This document shows positions 22,255 through 30,269 of a stretch of 64,000 bases of DNA, piece after piece. Positions within the stretch are counted from its first letter, which is position 1, and each line of letters opens with the position of its first letter. A model generated the notes under the pieces. The model ran no database searches and was not told where the DNA came from. It saw only the letters and a list, made by a program, of their open reading frames with translations. The stretch is from contig CAJFVO010000009.1 in assembly GCA_904420555.1 (NCBI GenBank), positions 16,963-80,962 on the forward strand, read 5' to 3'. Position numbers and translations under genes: made by a program. Origin of the DNA: Candidatus Heritagella intestinalis. GTDB lineage: Bacteria > Bacillota > Clostridia > Oscillospirales > Acutalibacteraceae.

Positions 22255-22581
22255 ATGTCCGCGATTGCTGTTACTCAAAATACATTCCAGTCTGAAGTCC
22301 TCGATTCCAAACTGCCGGTGCTGGTAGATTTCTGGGCCCCCTGGTGCGGCCCCTGCCGGATGCTCTCCCCCATTATTGACGAAATCGCCGCAGAACACCC
22401 CAGCCATCTGAAGGTGGCCAAGGTAAACGTGGATGAGGAAAGCGCCCTGGCAGCCCAGTTCAACGTCATGAGCATCCCCATGCTGGCCCTGATTCAGGAC
22501 GGCCGTGTGGTGGACACCTCCATTGGCGCAAAGCCCAAGGGAGCCGTTGAATCCTGGCTCGCCTCCCATATTTCCCTGTAA
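22255..22581 (+). CDS. trxA: Thioredoxin
   Basis: This 108-residue cytoplasmic dithiol reductant has the WCGPC active site at residues 30-34 within VDFWAPWCGPCRMLSPIIDE and the cis-Pro loop MSIPMLALIQDG. Length and fold are canonical. ATG follows GAAAGGAGC. It is followed 57 bp later by trxB, its reductase, so the pair forms a self-contained thioredoxin system. A GC-rich hairpin with a T-run lies between them. Confidence 0.97.
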   Translation: MSAIAVTQNTFQSEVLDSKLPVLVDFWAPWCGPCRMLSPIIDEIAAEHPSHLKVAKVNVDEESALAAQFNVMSIPMLALIQDGRVVDTSIGAKPKGAVESWLASHISL

Positions 22582-22588
22582 GGACCTG

Positions 22589-22621
22589 GCGCCGGGCCGG
22601 TTTTCGGCCCAGCGCTTTTTT
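22589..22621 (+). terminator. Partial terminator between trxA and trxB
   Basis: GCGC-GGGCCG and CGGCCC-GCGC pair around a short loop, with an unequal internal mismatch, followed by TTTTTT. It would give more trxA than trxB transcript. Confidence 0.6.
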
Positions 22622-22638
22622 GTGAAGGAGGAACCCTA

Positions 22639-23571
22639 ATGGAACAAAAACTCTATGATACCGCCATTATCGGCGGCGGGCCCGGCGGCTATACCGCTGC
22701 CCTCTACTGCGCCAGGGCCGGGCTGTCCACCGTGGTGGTGGAAAAGCTCTCCCCCGGCGGCCAGATGGCCACCACCGATTGGGTGGAGAATTATCCCGGT
22801 TTCCCGGAAGGCGTCAACGGGTTTGAGCTGGGGATGAAAATGCAGGAAAGCGCCCAGCGCTTCGGGGCGGAGACCCTCTATGGGGAAGTCACCGGCCTCA
22901 CCTTGGATTCCTCCCCCAAGACCATTGCCATCGGGGAAAAATCCCTCCAGGCCCGCACCGTCATCCTCTCCACCGGGGCCTCCCCCCGGGAGCTGGGCCT
23001 TCCTGGGGAGCAGGAGCTCCGGGGCCGGGGCGTCTCCTACTGCGCCACCTGTGACGGCATGTTTTACCGGGACCAGACCGTGGCCATTGTGGGGGGCGGC
23101 AACACCGCCGTTGCCGACGCCCTCTATCTGGCCCGCATCTGCAAAAAGGTCTACCTGATTCACCGGCGGGACACCCTCCGGGCCAGCCGGGTGTATACCG
23201 AGCCCCTGAGCCAGCTGGAAAACCTGGAAATCCTCTGGGACAGCCAGGTCACCGGCCTGCTCCGGGAGGAAAAGCTCACCGGCGTCCAGGTGACCCACAA
23301 AAACACCGGGGAAACCCGGGACCTCCCCTGCCAGGGGCTGTTCGTGGCCGTGGGGAACGTGCCCAACTCCCAGCTCTTTGCCGGGCAGGTAACCCTCACC
23401 CAAGGGGGCTATGTCCAGGCGGACGAAACCACCTGCACCAACCTTCCCGGGGTGTTCGCGGTGGGGGATGTGCGCCAAAAGCCCCTGCGGCAAATTATCA
23501 CCGCCGCTTCCGACGGCGCGGTGGCCTCCCACTTTGCGGAGGAATATGTATCGCAGAATCAAAAGGCATAA
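22639..23571 (+). CDS. trxB: Thioredoxin-disulfide reductase
   Basis: This 310-residue low-molecular-weight flavoprotein passes electrons from NADPH (or a ferredoxin in some Clostridia) to thioredoxin. The FAD loop IIGGGPGGYTAALYCARAG, the redox pair Cys135/Cys138 in YCATCDGMFY and the NAD(P)H loop VAIVGGGNTAVADALYLA are present. The FAD-binding end VFAVGDVRQKPLRQIITAASDGA is also intact. IHRRDTLRAS resembles the NADPH phosphate-binding HRRxxxR motif. ATG follows GAAGGAGG. It is downstream partner of trxA. Confidence 0.97.
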   Translation: MEQKLYDTAIIGGGPGGYTAALYCARAGLSTVVVEKLSPGGQMATTDWVENYPGFPEGVNGFELGMKMQESAQRFGAETLYGEVTGLTLDSSPKTIAIGEKSLQARTVILSTGASPRELGLPGEQELRGRGVSYCATCDGMFYRDQTVAIVGGGNTAVADALYLARICKKVYLIHRRDTLRASRVYTEPLSQLENLEILWDSQVTGLLREEKLTGVQVTHKNTGETRDLPCQGLFVAVGNVPNSQLFAGQVTLTQGGYVQADETTCTNLPGVFAVGDVRQKPLRQIITAASDGAVASHFAEEYVSQNQKA

Positions 23572-23684
23572 ATTTTACCCGCTTTTTACGCCGGCAGGAT
23601 GGCAATTCTTTCTGCAATGTGTTTTCCTATACAGGGAAGGGCCGTTTCCCAACGGCCTGATTCCTGTAAAAAGGGGGCCTCTTT

Positions 23685-23966
23685 ATGGAAGAACCATCCT
23701 TGCTGCGCCGTATTCTCCGGTATCTTCTCCCTTCCCTGCTTTATATCGGAATCCGGGCCGCCATGGCCTGGTGGAGCGTTGCTTTTTGTTCCAATTCCCT
23801 GAACCTGCTGCTTCCCGATATTTTTCTGGCCTTTGCCCTGGGAACCGCTTTGGCGGGAAAAGAACCCGGGAAAGTCCCACTCCTCTGGCTGTCCTTGTCC
23901 GCGGCCCTGCTGGCCCTGGTGTTTTTCTTTCTCTCCATCCTGGTCTACCAACAAAACACCGTCTGA
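23685..23966 (+). CDS. Small hydrophobic membrane protein, unknown
   Basis: This 93-residue protein is mostly hydrophobic, with about three membrane segments (roughly 11-33, 39-57 and 64-88). I recognise no family. ATG at 23685 follows AAAAAGGGGG at a normal distance. It lies 113 bp after trxB; the gap holds a GGCCGTT/AACGGCC hairpin without a T-run, so read-through from trxB is possible. The next gene is an ArsR-type regulator. The coding potential is judged from the ribosome site and consistent hydrophobicity only. Confidence 0.55.
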   Translation: MEEPSLLRRILRYLLPSLLYIGIRAAMAWWSVAFCSNSLNLLLPDIFLAFALGTALAGKEPGKVPLLWLSLSAALLALVFFFLSILVYQQNTV

Positions 23967-24061
23967 TTTCCTGTGGAAAAGGGCCCGGTGATTTCTTCTC
24001 TTCCCCTCGGCTGGCTCTTTGAGAGAAAATGTGATACACTATGGAAAAAGGGGGAATTTCC

Positions 24062-24424
24062 ATGCCCAGCACACCGCTGCCCCACAACCACGGGCAAGCC
24101 ATTGAACAGGAATTGGAAAATATGCCGAAGGTATCGGATTTCCAGGTCGTCTCCGATATTTTCAAGCAGCTCTGCGACGGGAACCGGGTGCGAATCTTCT
24201 GGCTCCTGTGCCACTGTGAGGAATGCGTCATTAACCTGGCCTCCTGGGCGGGGATGAGCAGCCCGGCCGTATCCCATCATCTGCGCCAGCTGAAAAGCAG
24301 CGGCCTCATTGTCAGCCGCCGGGAGGGAAAAGAGGTCTATTACCGGGCGGCGGACACGGAACAGGTCCAGCTTCTCCACCGGATGATTGAAAAAATGGTG
24401 GAAATCTCCTGCCCCTCCGCCTGA
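24062..24424 (+). CDS. ArsR/SmtB-family repressor with a Cys-rich sensing helix
   Basis: This 120-residue winged-helix protein has the HTH at about 61-80 (SWAGMSSPAVSHHLRQLKSS) and the wing GLIVSRREGKEVYYRAAD. Cys50, Cys52 and Cys55 in LLCHCEECVINLA occupy the place of the ELCVCDL metal-sensing helix of ArsR/CadC. This suggests a thiol-coordinated metal or metalloid. ATG at 24062 is preferred because AAAAAGGGGG lies 6 nt upstream; the ATG at 24041 has no ribosome site. No metal pump lies beside it, so its target is unknown. Confidence 0.85.
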   Translation: MPSTPLPHNHGQAIEQELENMPKVSDFQVVSDIFKQLCDGNRVRIFWLLCHCEECVINLASWAGMSSPAVSHHLRQLKSSGLIVSRREGKEVYYRAADTEQVQLLHRMIEKMVEISCPSA

Positions 24425-24521
24425 TGCCCCAAGGGCCCATCCGGAAGGAAGAAGGTGACGTGTCATAAAAGCGTGTTCCGAAACCGAAATCGCCCAGGCC
24501 ATTGCCTGCGCTCTGGAACCG

Positions 24522-25463
24522 GTGCCCCAGGGCGCCTTTTCCGTTACCCATCATCCCGGCCCGTTTCCCAAGCCCTGGGAAGCGCTGACAGCCTGTACCC
24601 GGGGGAAGGGACGTATTGAGAGCTTCTCGGTGTTTCCCGGCATTGAGGTTTCCCTCCATCAATATCAGGCGGACCGGGTACAGTTCTGCCACAAAGCTAT
24701 GGACAGCGTCCTGGAAATCAACCACTGCCGCGCCGGCCGCATGGGCTGGAATATGCGGGGCGCCGCCGTCTATCTGGGGCCGGGAGACCTGTGCCTGCAC
24801 TCCCTGGGATGCTGCGCGGATTCCGAGATGGCTTTGCCTTTGGGCTGGTACGAGGGGATTGCCGTGACCGTAGACCTGCAGATCCTGGCCCGGGAATGCC
24901 CAGCCCTTCTCCGGGAAGCAGGCTTTGCCCCCCAGGCGCTTTATGAAAAATTCTGCGCCCCGGGTAAGCCCCTGGGCATCCCTTCCAATCATGAAATTCA
25001 GGGAATTTTCACACCCCTCTACGGCCTGAAGCCGCCTATGCAGACGCCGTATTACAAGCTCAAGGCCCTGGAACTCCTTCTGTATCTCCAGCAGATGGAG
25101 CCGGAAAGCCAGCAGGCCCTGACCCAATACGGCTCCCAGCAGACGGAGCGCATCCGGGAGATTCGGGATTTCCTGGTGGCCCATCTGGACCAACGGTTTA
25201 CCATTGAATTCCTGGCGAAAAAGTACCTCATCAACACTTCTTCCCTGAAATCCGTTTTTAAGGCGGTGTACGGGATGCCTATCGCCTCTTACGTAAAGGA
25301 ATACCGGATGGAACAGGCCCGCAAGCTCCTGCGGGAAACCAACGATAGCATAGCCGTCATCGCCCAAAAGGTGGGCTATGAGACCCAGGGAAAATTTACC
25401 AAGGCCTTTAAAGAGGCCGCCCAGGTGCTGCCCACAGAATACCGGAAACAATATCAGGGATAA
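24522..25463 (+). CDS. AraC-family transcriptional regulator
   Basis: The protein has an unusual N-terminal ligand domain (about 1-200) and a C-terminal AraC double HTH (about 210-310). The HTH region includes FTIEFLAKKYLINTSSLKSVFKAVYG...SYVKEYRMEQARKLL and a second helix set IAVIAQKVGYETQGKFTKAFKEA. The start is unresolved: GTG at 24522 has no ribosome site, and the open frame extends upstream to a TGA at about 24455. A strong GGAAGGAAGAAGG site precedes an in-frame ATA. The regulator has its own terminator and no obvious target operon beside it. Confidence 0.85.
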   Translation: MPQGAFSVTHHPGPFPKPWEALTACTRGKGRIESFSVFPGIEVSLHQYQADRVQFCHKAMDSVLEINHCRAGRMGWNMRGAAVYLGPGDLCLHSLGCCADSEMALPLGWYEGIAVTVDLQILARECPALLREAGFAPQALYEKFCAPGKPLGIPSNHEIQGIFTPLYGLKPPMQTPYYKLKALELLLYLQQMEPESQQALTQYGSQQTERIREIRDFLVAHLDQRFTIEFLAKKYLINTSSLKSVFKAVYGMPIASYVKEYRMEQARKLLRETNDSIAVIAQKVGYETQGKFTKAFKEAAQVLPTEYRKQYQG

Positions 25464-25472
25464 AAGCTGCAA

Positions 25473-25513
25473 AACGCCCGGAGGCATGTGATTTCCTCCG
25501 GGCGTTCCTTTTT
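25473..25513 (+). terminator. Terminator between the convergent AraC and hydrolase genes
   Basis: AACGCCCGGAGG and CCTCCGGGCGTT form a 12-bp perfect stem with a 10-nt loop, followed by CCTTTTT. Confidence 0.9.
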
Positions 25514-25531
25514 CCATTTGCAGTATTTAAA

Positions 25532-27007
25532 TTAGTTCCGGCCTGCTTCCCGCAGAACTACGGGTTCCATGGAGAAGGAACCGCTGTTTTCACAGGGAAG
25601 AATATCGTCCCGTTCCAGCTTCATAGAGCCGTCCGCCGCCAATCGGAACAGCAGGCGGGCGCCGGAAAGGCTCACTCCCAGCCGGCGGACTTCTATCTCC
25701 AAAACCCCATGGCTGCGCCAACGGCCCTGGGCGGCATAATCTCCCACCGGGGTTTCTGTGGTGCGGAAATGGCCGTCCATGCCCACGGGAAGGGAGAATT
25801 CTGCTCCCTCCTGCTTGACGGATAGGGTCATCTCCCCCAAACCAAAGGAAAATCCCAGGGACGTCAAAGGCCCGCCGAACTCCACCAGCCCGGGTCCTAC
25901 TATGCCGATGAGCTGGTCAAAGCCGCAGAGGGGTTTTTCCGGGATCAATTCCTTCCCCTGGAACAGGGCTTCATTAGAGCCGCTGCAGCTGGCGGGGAAG
26001 GGATGGATTTCCAAATGGGACAGCTTACGGCGGAACCGGGCCGCTGCAGCATCGTCCCCGGGCAGGGAGCCGTCATCCATGGCAGGCAGCAGGAATTCCC
26101 ACACACAGTCCAGCACTTTCTGCATCATCTCCACTGCGCTGGTAATTACCACTACCGCATCCTTCTGAGGAATGGCGATGCCGAATTGGCCGAAAGCTCC
26201 GTCTGCCCGGAAAACGCCCCACGGCGTACACTGCCAGAACTGGAAGCCGTAGCCCCGGCCCCAATCCTTCTCTCCGTAATTCTCCACCTGTTTGGTGCAG
26301 GCGCACCGGAACCACCGGTCATTGAGCAGCCGTTTTCCTTCCCAAAGGCCCTTTTGCAAAACGAACTGCATAAACCGGGCCAAATCCTCTGTACATACGC
26401 AAAATCCACCGCCGCCCATATCCGTACCGTCGGACAGCTTGGCGCAAGTTGCTCCTGTGATTCCCAAAGGCTCCAGCAGCCGGGGACGCAGGTAGTCCAA
26501 CAGGTGCTCTCCGGTCTTGCGGTAGAGCACTGCCGCCAACAGGTTGGTGCCTTGGGTATTATAGAGGAAATGAGCGCCGGGCTTATGGATCACCGGATGG
26601 GCCAGAAACCGCCGAATCCAGTCGGGATGGTCCCAGGAAGGCTCCTCGGTATCGTGACCGCAGGTCATGGTCAGCAGGTGATACAGGTTCATTTCCCGCA
26701 AATTATCGGAGACGGTCTCCGGCAGCAAATCCGGAAAAATATCCACCACCCGCTCTTCCAGCTTTAAGAGGCCCTCCTGCTCGGCAAAGCCGATAGCCGT
26801 GGAGGTAAAAGACTTGCTGAAGGAAAAAATGGGGTGGGCTACCCGGGGGCCATAAGGCCGCCACCAGCCCTCGGCGCACACCTTGCCGTGGCGCAGAATC
26901 ATCAGGCTGTGAGCTTCCAGACCCCGGGACTTCAGCGCCTTTAAAAATGATAGGATTCCCTGGGAACGCACTCCCACGGATTCCGGCGTAACTCTTTGCA
27001 ATTCCAA
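25532..27007 (-). CDS. Serine hydrolase of the class C beta-lactamase / penicillin-binding fold
   Basis: This 491-residue protein without signal peptide belongs to the EstB/AmpC-like serine hydrolases. The catalytic SxxK is Ser62-Lys65 in IFSFSKSFTSTAIG; LYNTQGTNL supplies the tyrosine element. The C-terminal 150 residues form a lipocalin-like extra domain, as in cytoplasmic esterases of this fold. The start is probably TTG at 27007, 6 nt after AAAGGTGGAG. A GTG four codons earlier overlaps that site. It follows the fructokinase gene by 55 bp and is probably in the same operon. The substrate is unknown. Confidence 0.83.
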   Translation of the reverse strand: MELQRVTPESVGVRSQGILSFLKALKSRGLEAHSLMILRHGKVCAEGWWRPYGPRVAHPIFSFSKSFTSTAIGFAEQEGLLKLEERVVDIFPDLLPETVSDNLREMNLYHLLTMTCGHDTEEPSWDHPDWIRRFLAHPVIHKPGAHFLYNTQGTNLLAAVLYRKTGEHLLDYLRPRLLEPLGITGATCAKLSDGTDMGGGGFCVCTEDLARFMQFVLQKGLWEGKRLLNDRWFRCACTKQVENYGEKDWGRGYGFQFWQCTPWGVFRADGAFGQFGIAIPQKDAVVVITSAVEMMQKVLDCVWEFLLPAMDDGSLPGDDAAAARFRRKLSHLEIHPFPASCSGSNEALFQGKELIPEKPLCGFDQLIGIVGPGLVEFGGPLTSLGFSFGLGEMTLSVKQEGAEFSLPVGMDGHFRTTETPVGDYAAQGRWRSHGVLEIEVRRLGVSLSGARLLFRLAADGSMKLERDDILPCENSGSFSMEPVVLREAGRN

Positions 27008-27062
27008 ATTCAACTCCACCTTTCGTTTTCCCGCGGATTGAAATCACACACTGCGTAGCCTG

Positions 27063-28028
27063 TTATCCCTGCTGCTTTGTGAGATAAGCCTCCACCTCTG
27101 CGCTCTTGGGGATACTGGGAATCCCGCCGCTCCGGGTCACGGAAATGCCTGCTGCGGCGTTGGCAAACCGGCAGATCTCCGTCAGCTCCTCACAGGTGAG
27201 CTCTTCCGGGGCTTTGCCGCTCTGCAAAATTCTGGTAATGGCGCTGCCGGCAAAAATATCCCCCGCCCCGGTAGCGTCCACCGGTTTCAGGTCGCGGAAG
27301 GCAAACACCAGGCCGCTGGCGTTTTTACTGGCAAAAAAGACACCCTTCTCGCCCAGGGTCACCAGCGCCAGCTTCACATGGAATTTTTCCACCAGACGGC
27401 GGGCCCCTTCTTCCGGCGTCTCGTTGAGGAGCAGGCGGATTTCCTCCTCGCTGATCTTGACAATATCGGCGTTCTTCACGCCCCAGAGCATCTGCTCCGC
27501 TGCTTCGCCCTCATCGCGCCACAGGGACGCCCGATAATTGGGGTCAAAGGTAATCATGGCCCCGGATTCCCGGGCAATTTCCACGGCCTTCCGGGTAGCC
27601 GTGCGGGACGGCTCAGCGGTCATGGAGATGGTGCCAAAATGGAAGGCACGGGTATTCCGCAGCAGGCTGTACCGCAAATCCTCTACGGAAAGGGTCATAT
27701 CCGCCCCGGGCTTGCGGGCGAAGGAAAATTCCCGGTCCCCATGTTTGTCCACCGTGACAAAGGCCAGAGTGGTAAAGGCTTCCGGGGTGGCGGTAACGCC
27801 CTGTACATTGACGCCCCGCTCTGTGAGGGTTTCTGTGAGCATACGGCCAAAAGCGTCGCTGCCCACCTTGCCAATCATGGCGGTCTGGGCCCCGCAGGCC
27901 GCCGCCGCGCACAGGAAATTGGCGGGTGCGCCGCCGGGGTTGGCGTGCAGGATGGGATATCCGGCCTCGTTGTCCCCTTTATGTACCAAATCCACCAACA
28001 ACTCGCCAAGCGCTACTATATCCAGCAT
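27063..28028 (-). CDS. PfkB-family carbohydrate kinase, probable fructokinase
   Basis: This 321-residue ribokinase-fold enzyme phosphorylates a sugar with ATP. VALGELLVDLVH, the sugar-binding NPGGAPANFLCAAAACG and the anion-hole/catalytic base DATGAGDIFAGSAITR near residue 245 are intact. FDPNYRASLWRDE matches the fructokinase subgroup. ATG at 28028 follows GGAAGTGAAG. It leads a two-gene unit with the serine hydrolase. No sugar transporter is adjacent, so fructose as substrate is inferred from sequence similarity alone. Confidence 0.85.
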   Translation of the reverse strand: MLDIVALGELLVDLVHKGDNEAGYPILHANPGGAPANFLCAAAACGAQTAMIGKVGSDAFGRMLTETLTERGVNVQGVTATPEAFTTLAFVTVDKHGDREFSFARKPGADMTLSVEDLRYSLLRNTRAFHFGTISMTAEPSRTATRKAVEIARESGAMITFDPNYRASLWRDEGEAAEQMLWGVKNADIVKISEEEIRLLLNETPEEGARRLVEKFHVKLALVTLGEKGVFFASKNASGLVFAFRDLKPVDATGAGDIFAGSAITRILQSGKAPEELTCEELTEICRFANAAAGISVTRSGGIPSIPKSAEVEAYLTKQQG

Positions 28029-28156
28029 TTGCGCTTCACTTCCTTTCTCTATTTTTCTGAGAGAGTTTGTTTTTCTTTTTCTACTTTATCGTACCACAGA
28101 ATCACCAAAAACACCAGCACCGGAAGGATTCTTTTCTTTTCTTGCCGAAAGAACTA

Positions 28157-28165
28157 TGCTATACT
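28157..28165 (+). promoter_or_regulatory. Extended -10 promoter of the apbE-rnf cluster
   Basis: TGCTATACT is an extended -10 element 65 bp before apbE, on the far side of a divergent gap from the fructokinase gene. No clear -35 is seen. Confidence 0.5.
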
Positions 28166-28230
28166 GTTCCTAAGCTGCGGGAGCCGGGAAAAGGCCCGCT
28201 CCCCGTTGGACTCTTAAAATGGAGGCGACT

Positions 28231-29295
28231 ATGAAACACACGGATTCCCTTCCCTCTTTGAAAAAATGGACGGCCATTGCCGGCGCGTGTATCATCCTGC
28301 TGGCGGCCATCCTGGCCTGCATGCTTCTGTATCCCCAGTCCTCCTCGGGCTATGAATCCACCTCCTGGGCCATGGGCTCCTATGTCCAGCAGACCCTCTA
28401 TGGAACCGGCGCCGAAGAGGCCGCTTCGGAAACCGCCTCCGCAGTGACGGAGCTGGAAAACCTGATTTCCTGGCGGGTGGCGGATTCCGATATGGAAAAG
28501 CTCAACACCGCCGCCGGCACTGAATGGCTGGAGCTGGACGCCCGCACGATTCGGGTGTTGGAGGAGGCCCTCTCTGTGGCCCAGGCCAGCGGCGGGGCCT
28601 ATGACCCCACCATTCTGCCTGTCAGCGCCCTGTGGAATTTTGACGCGGAGGAGCCCACCCTGCCGGAGGATTCCCAAATTCAGGAACTGCTCCCCTCCAT
28701 CGGCTATGAGTTCCTGCGCATCAACACCCAGGACAACACCGCTTCCCTGCGGAACCACGGCAACGGCGTGGATTTGGGGGGCGTGGGCAAAGGGGCGGCC
28801 TGCGATACCGCCCTGGAAATCTACGAAGACGCCGGCCTTACCGGGGGCGTTGTGGCCGTAGGGGGCAGCATCGGCCTCTATGGCAGCAAGCCCGACGGCA
28901 CCCCCTGGCGGGTGGCGGTCCGGGACCCGGAAGGGGAAGCCACCAATGGTTTGGGCGTGCTGAATTTGGAAGCCTGCTGCGTGTCCACCTCCGGCAGCTA
29001 TGAAAAGACCTTTACCCAGGATGGGGTCACCTATCACCACCTGCTGGACCCGAAAACCGGCTATCCGGCGGAAACGGGCCTGTTGTCCGTGACGGTAGTC
29101 CATGAAAACGGGGCGGTCAGCGACGCCCTGGCCACGGCCTGCTTTGTGCTGGGCTTGGAGGACAGCCTGCCGGTACTGAAAGAAATGGGGGCCAGCGCCG
29201 TGTTTGTGGACGAAGCTCACCACGTCACTGTGGCGGGAGAGCTGGATTTTGAACTGACGGCCGACGGCTACACCGTCTCCCAGGAGGCCCTGTGA
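28231..29295 (+). CDS. apbE: FAD:protein FMN transferase (ApbE)
   Basis: This 354-residue enzyme is anchored outside the membrane by an N-terminal hydrophobic segment (about 13-34) ending in a possible lipobox ILAC with Cys30. ApbE transfers FMN from FAD to threonine in target proteins. GSYVQQTLYG, GVDLGGVGKGAACDTALE and ATACFVLGLEDSLPVL (Mg/FAD site region) are recognisable. ATG at 28231 follows ATGGAGG. Its likely substrates, RnfD Thr158 and RnfG Thr155, are encoded downstream, so the co-location makes functional sense. Confidence 0.93.
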   Translation: MKHTDSLPSLKKWTAIAGACIILLAAILACMLLYPQSSSGYESTSWAMGSYVQQTLYGTGAEEAASETASAVTELENLISWRVADSDMEKLNTAAGTEWLELDARTIRVLEEALSVAQASGGAYDPTILPVSALWNFDAEEPTLPEDSQIQELLPSIGYEFLRINTQDNTASLRNHGNGVDLGGVGKGAACDTALEIYEDAGLTGGVVAVGGSIGLYGSKPDGTPWRVAVRDPEGEATNGLGVLNLEACCVSTSGSYEKTFTQDGVTYHHLLDPKTGYPAETGLLSVTVVHENGAVSDALATACFVLGLEDSLPVLKEMGASAVFVDEAHHVTVAGELDFELTADGYTVSQEAL

Positions 29296-29690
29296 TGGCC
29301 GGGCGGGAGTTCCGGCTATTCCGCAAACGGGATTTGCTGGTATTTCTGGCGGCGGTGCTTATCGCCGCTTTGGGGTTCCTGTCCTGGATTCCCCGGGGAG
29401 ACGCCGCCCCAGTGGCAGTCATTGAGCAGAACGGACAGGAGCTCCGCCGGATTGATTTGAGCCGGGTCACCGAGACGGAAGAAATCCATCTGGACGGGGA
29501 GATTCCCGTGACCATCCAGGTGGGGCCGGGAGAGATTGCTATTACAGAGTCCGCCTGCCCGGACCAAATCTGCGTGAATACCGGCGTACTGACCCGGCCG
29601 GGCCAGAGCGCCGTGTGCCTGCCGGCCCGGGTGGCGGTGCGGATGATCGGGGAAGACACCAACGGCGGCCTGGACGCCACAACCGGATAA
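29295..29690 (+). CDS. NusG domain II-containing membrane protein
   Basis: This 131-residue protein has one N-terminal transmembrane helix (about 14-31) and a small extracellular beta domain with the signature ITESACPDQICVNTGVL and a later AVCLPARVAV. This is the NusG_II family common beside apbE and rnf genes in Clostridia. Its biochemical role is not established. The three Cys could bind a cofactor or form disulfides. The ATG overlaps the apbE TGA by one base (TGATG) with AGGAGG 7 nt upstream, so translation is coupled. Confidence 0.85.
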   Translation: MAGREFRLFRKRDLLVFLAAVLIAALGFLSWIPRGDAAPVAVIEQNGQELRRIDLSRVTETEEIHLDGEIPVTIQVGPGEIAITESACPDQICVNTGVLTRPGQSAVCLPARVAVRMIGEDTNGGLDATTG

Positions 29691-29700
29691 AGGGGGACGA

Positions 29701-30216
29701 ATGGTGAAAACAGCACGTTCTTCTGCAAAATTTGTAGCCTTTACGGGAATTCTGGCAGCGGTAGCCCTGGTGCTCTCCCTGCTGGAATCCCTGCTGCCCC
29801 CCATTCCCGGGATGCCTCCGGGAGCCAAGCTGGGGCTTTCCAATATTGTGAGTATGTACGCCGTCGGGAACCTGGGATTGGGGCCGGCCATGGCCATTGC
29901 CCTGACAAAAGGCCTTTTCGCCTTCCTGACCCGGGGCGTGACGGCGGGGCTGATGAGCACCGCCGGGAGCCTTTTGAGCACCCTGGTGCTGTGGCTGTTC
30001 CTGCGGAAGCTGGGGTTTGGGCTTATCGGTTCCAGCGCGGCGGGGGCATTGGCCCATAACGGGGCCCAGCTGGCAGTGGCTTGCGTTCTCACGTCGGAGG
30101 CGGTATTATTTTATGTGCCATTCCTGGCGCTGCTGGGAGCGGCCACCGGGGCCCTCACCGGCCTGGCCCTGGGCATCCTCCTGCCGCCGTTAAACCGGAT
30201 CGTATCCCAACTTTAA
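29701..30216 (+). CDS. Gx transporter family membrane protein
   Basis: This 171-residue protein has about five membrane helices and belongs to the Gx transporter family, formerly annotated as heptaprenyl diphosphate synthase component I. The motif PPGAKLGLSNIVSMYAVGNLGLG is characteristic, as is FLTRGVTAGLMSTAGSLLS. It may take up a small molecule; its ECF-like layout suggests a vitamin or flavin-related compound, but this is unproven. ATG at 29701 follows GGGGG. It sits between the NusG-II protein and rnfC, an order repeated in many Clostridia. Confidence 0.85.
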   Translation: MVKTARSSAKFVAFTGILAAVALVLSLLESLLPPIPGMPPGAKLGLSNIVSMYAVGNLGLGPAMAIALTKGLFAFLTRGVTAGLMSTAGSLLSTLVLWLFLRKLGFGLIGSSAAGALAHNGAQLAVACVLTSEAVLFYVPFLALLGAATGALTGLALGILLPPLNRIVSQL

Positions 30217-30269
30217 GAATTCCCTTTCCCCTGTTTACCATAGAAATATAGAAAAAAGGAGTGAAGCTG

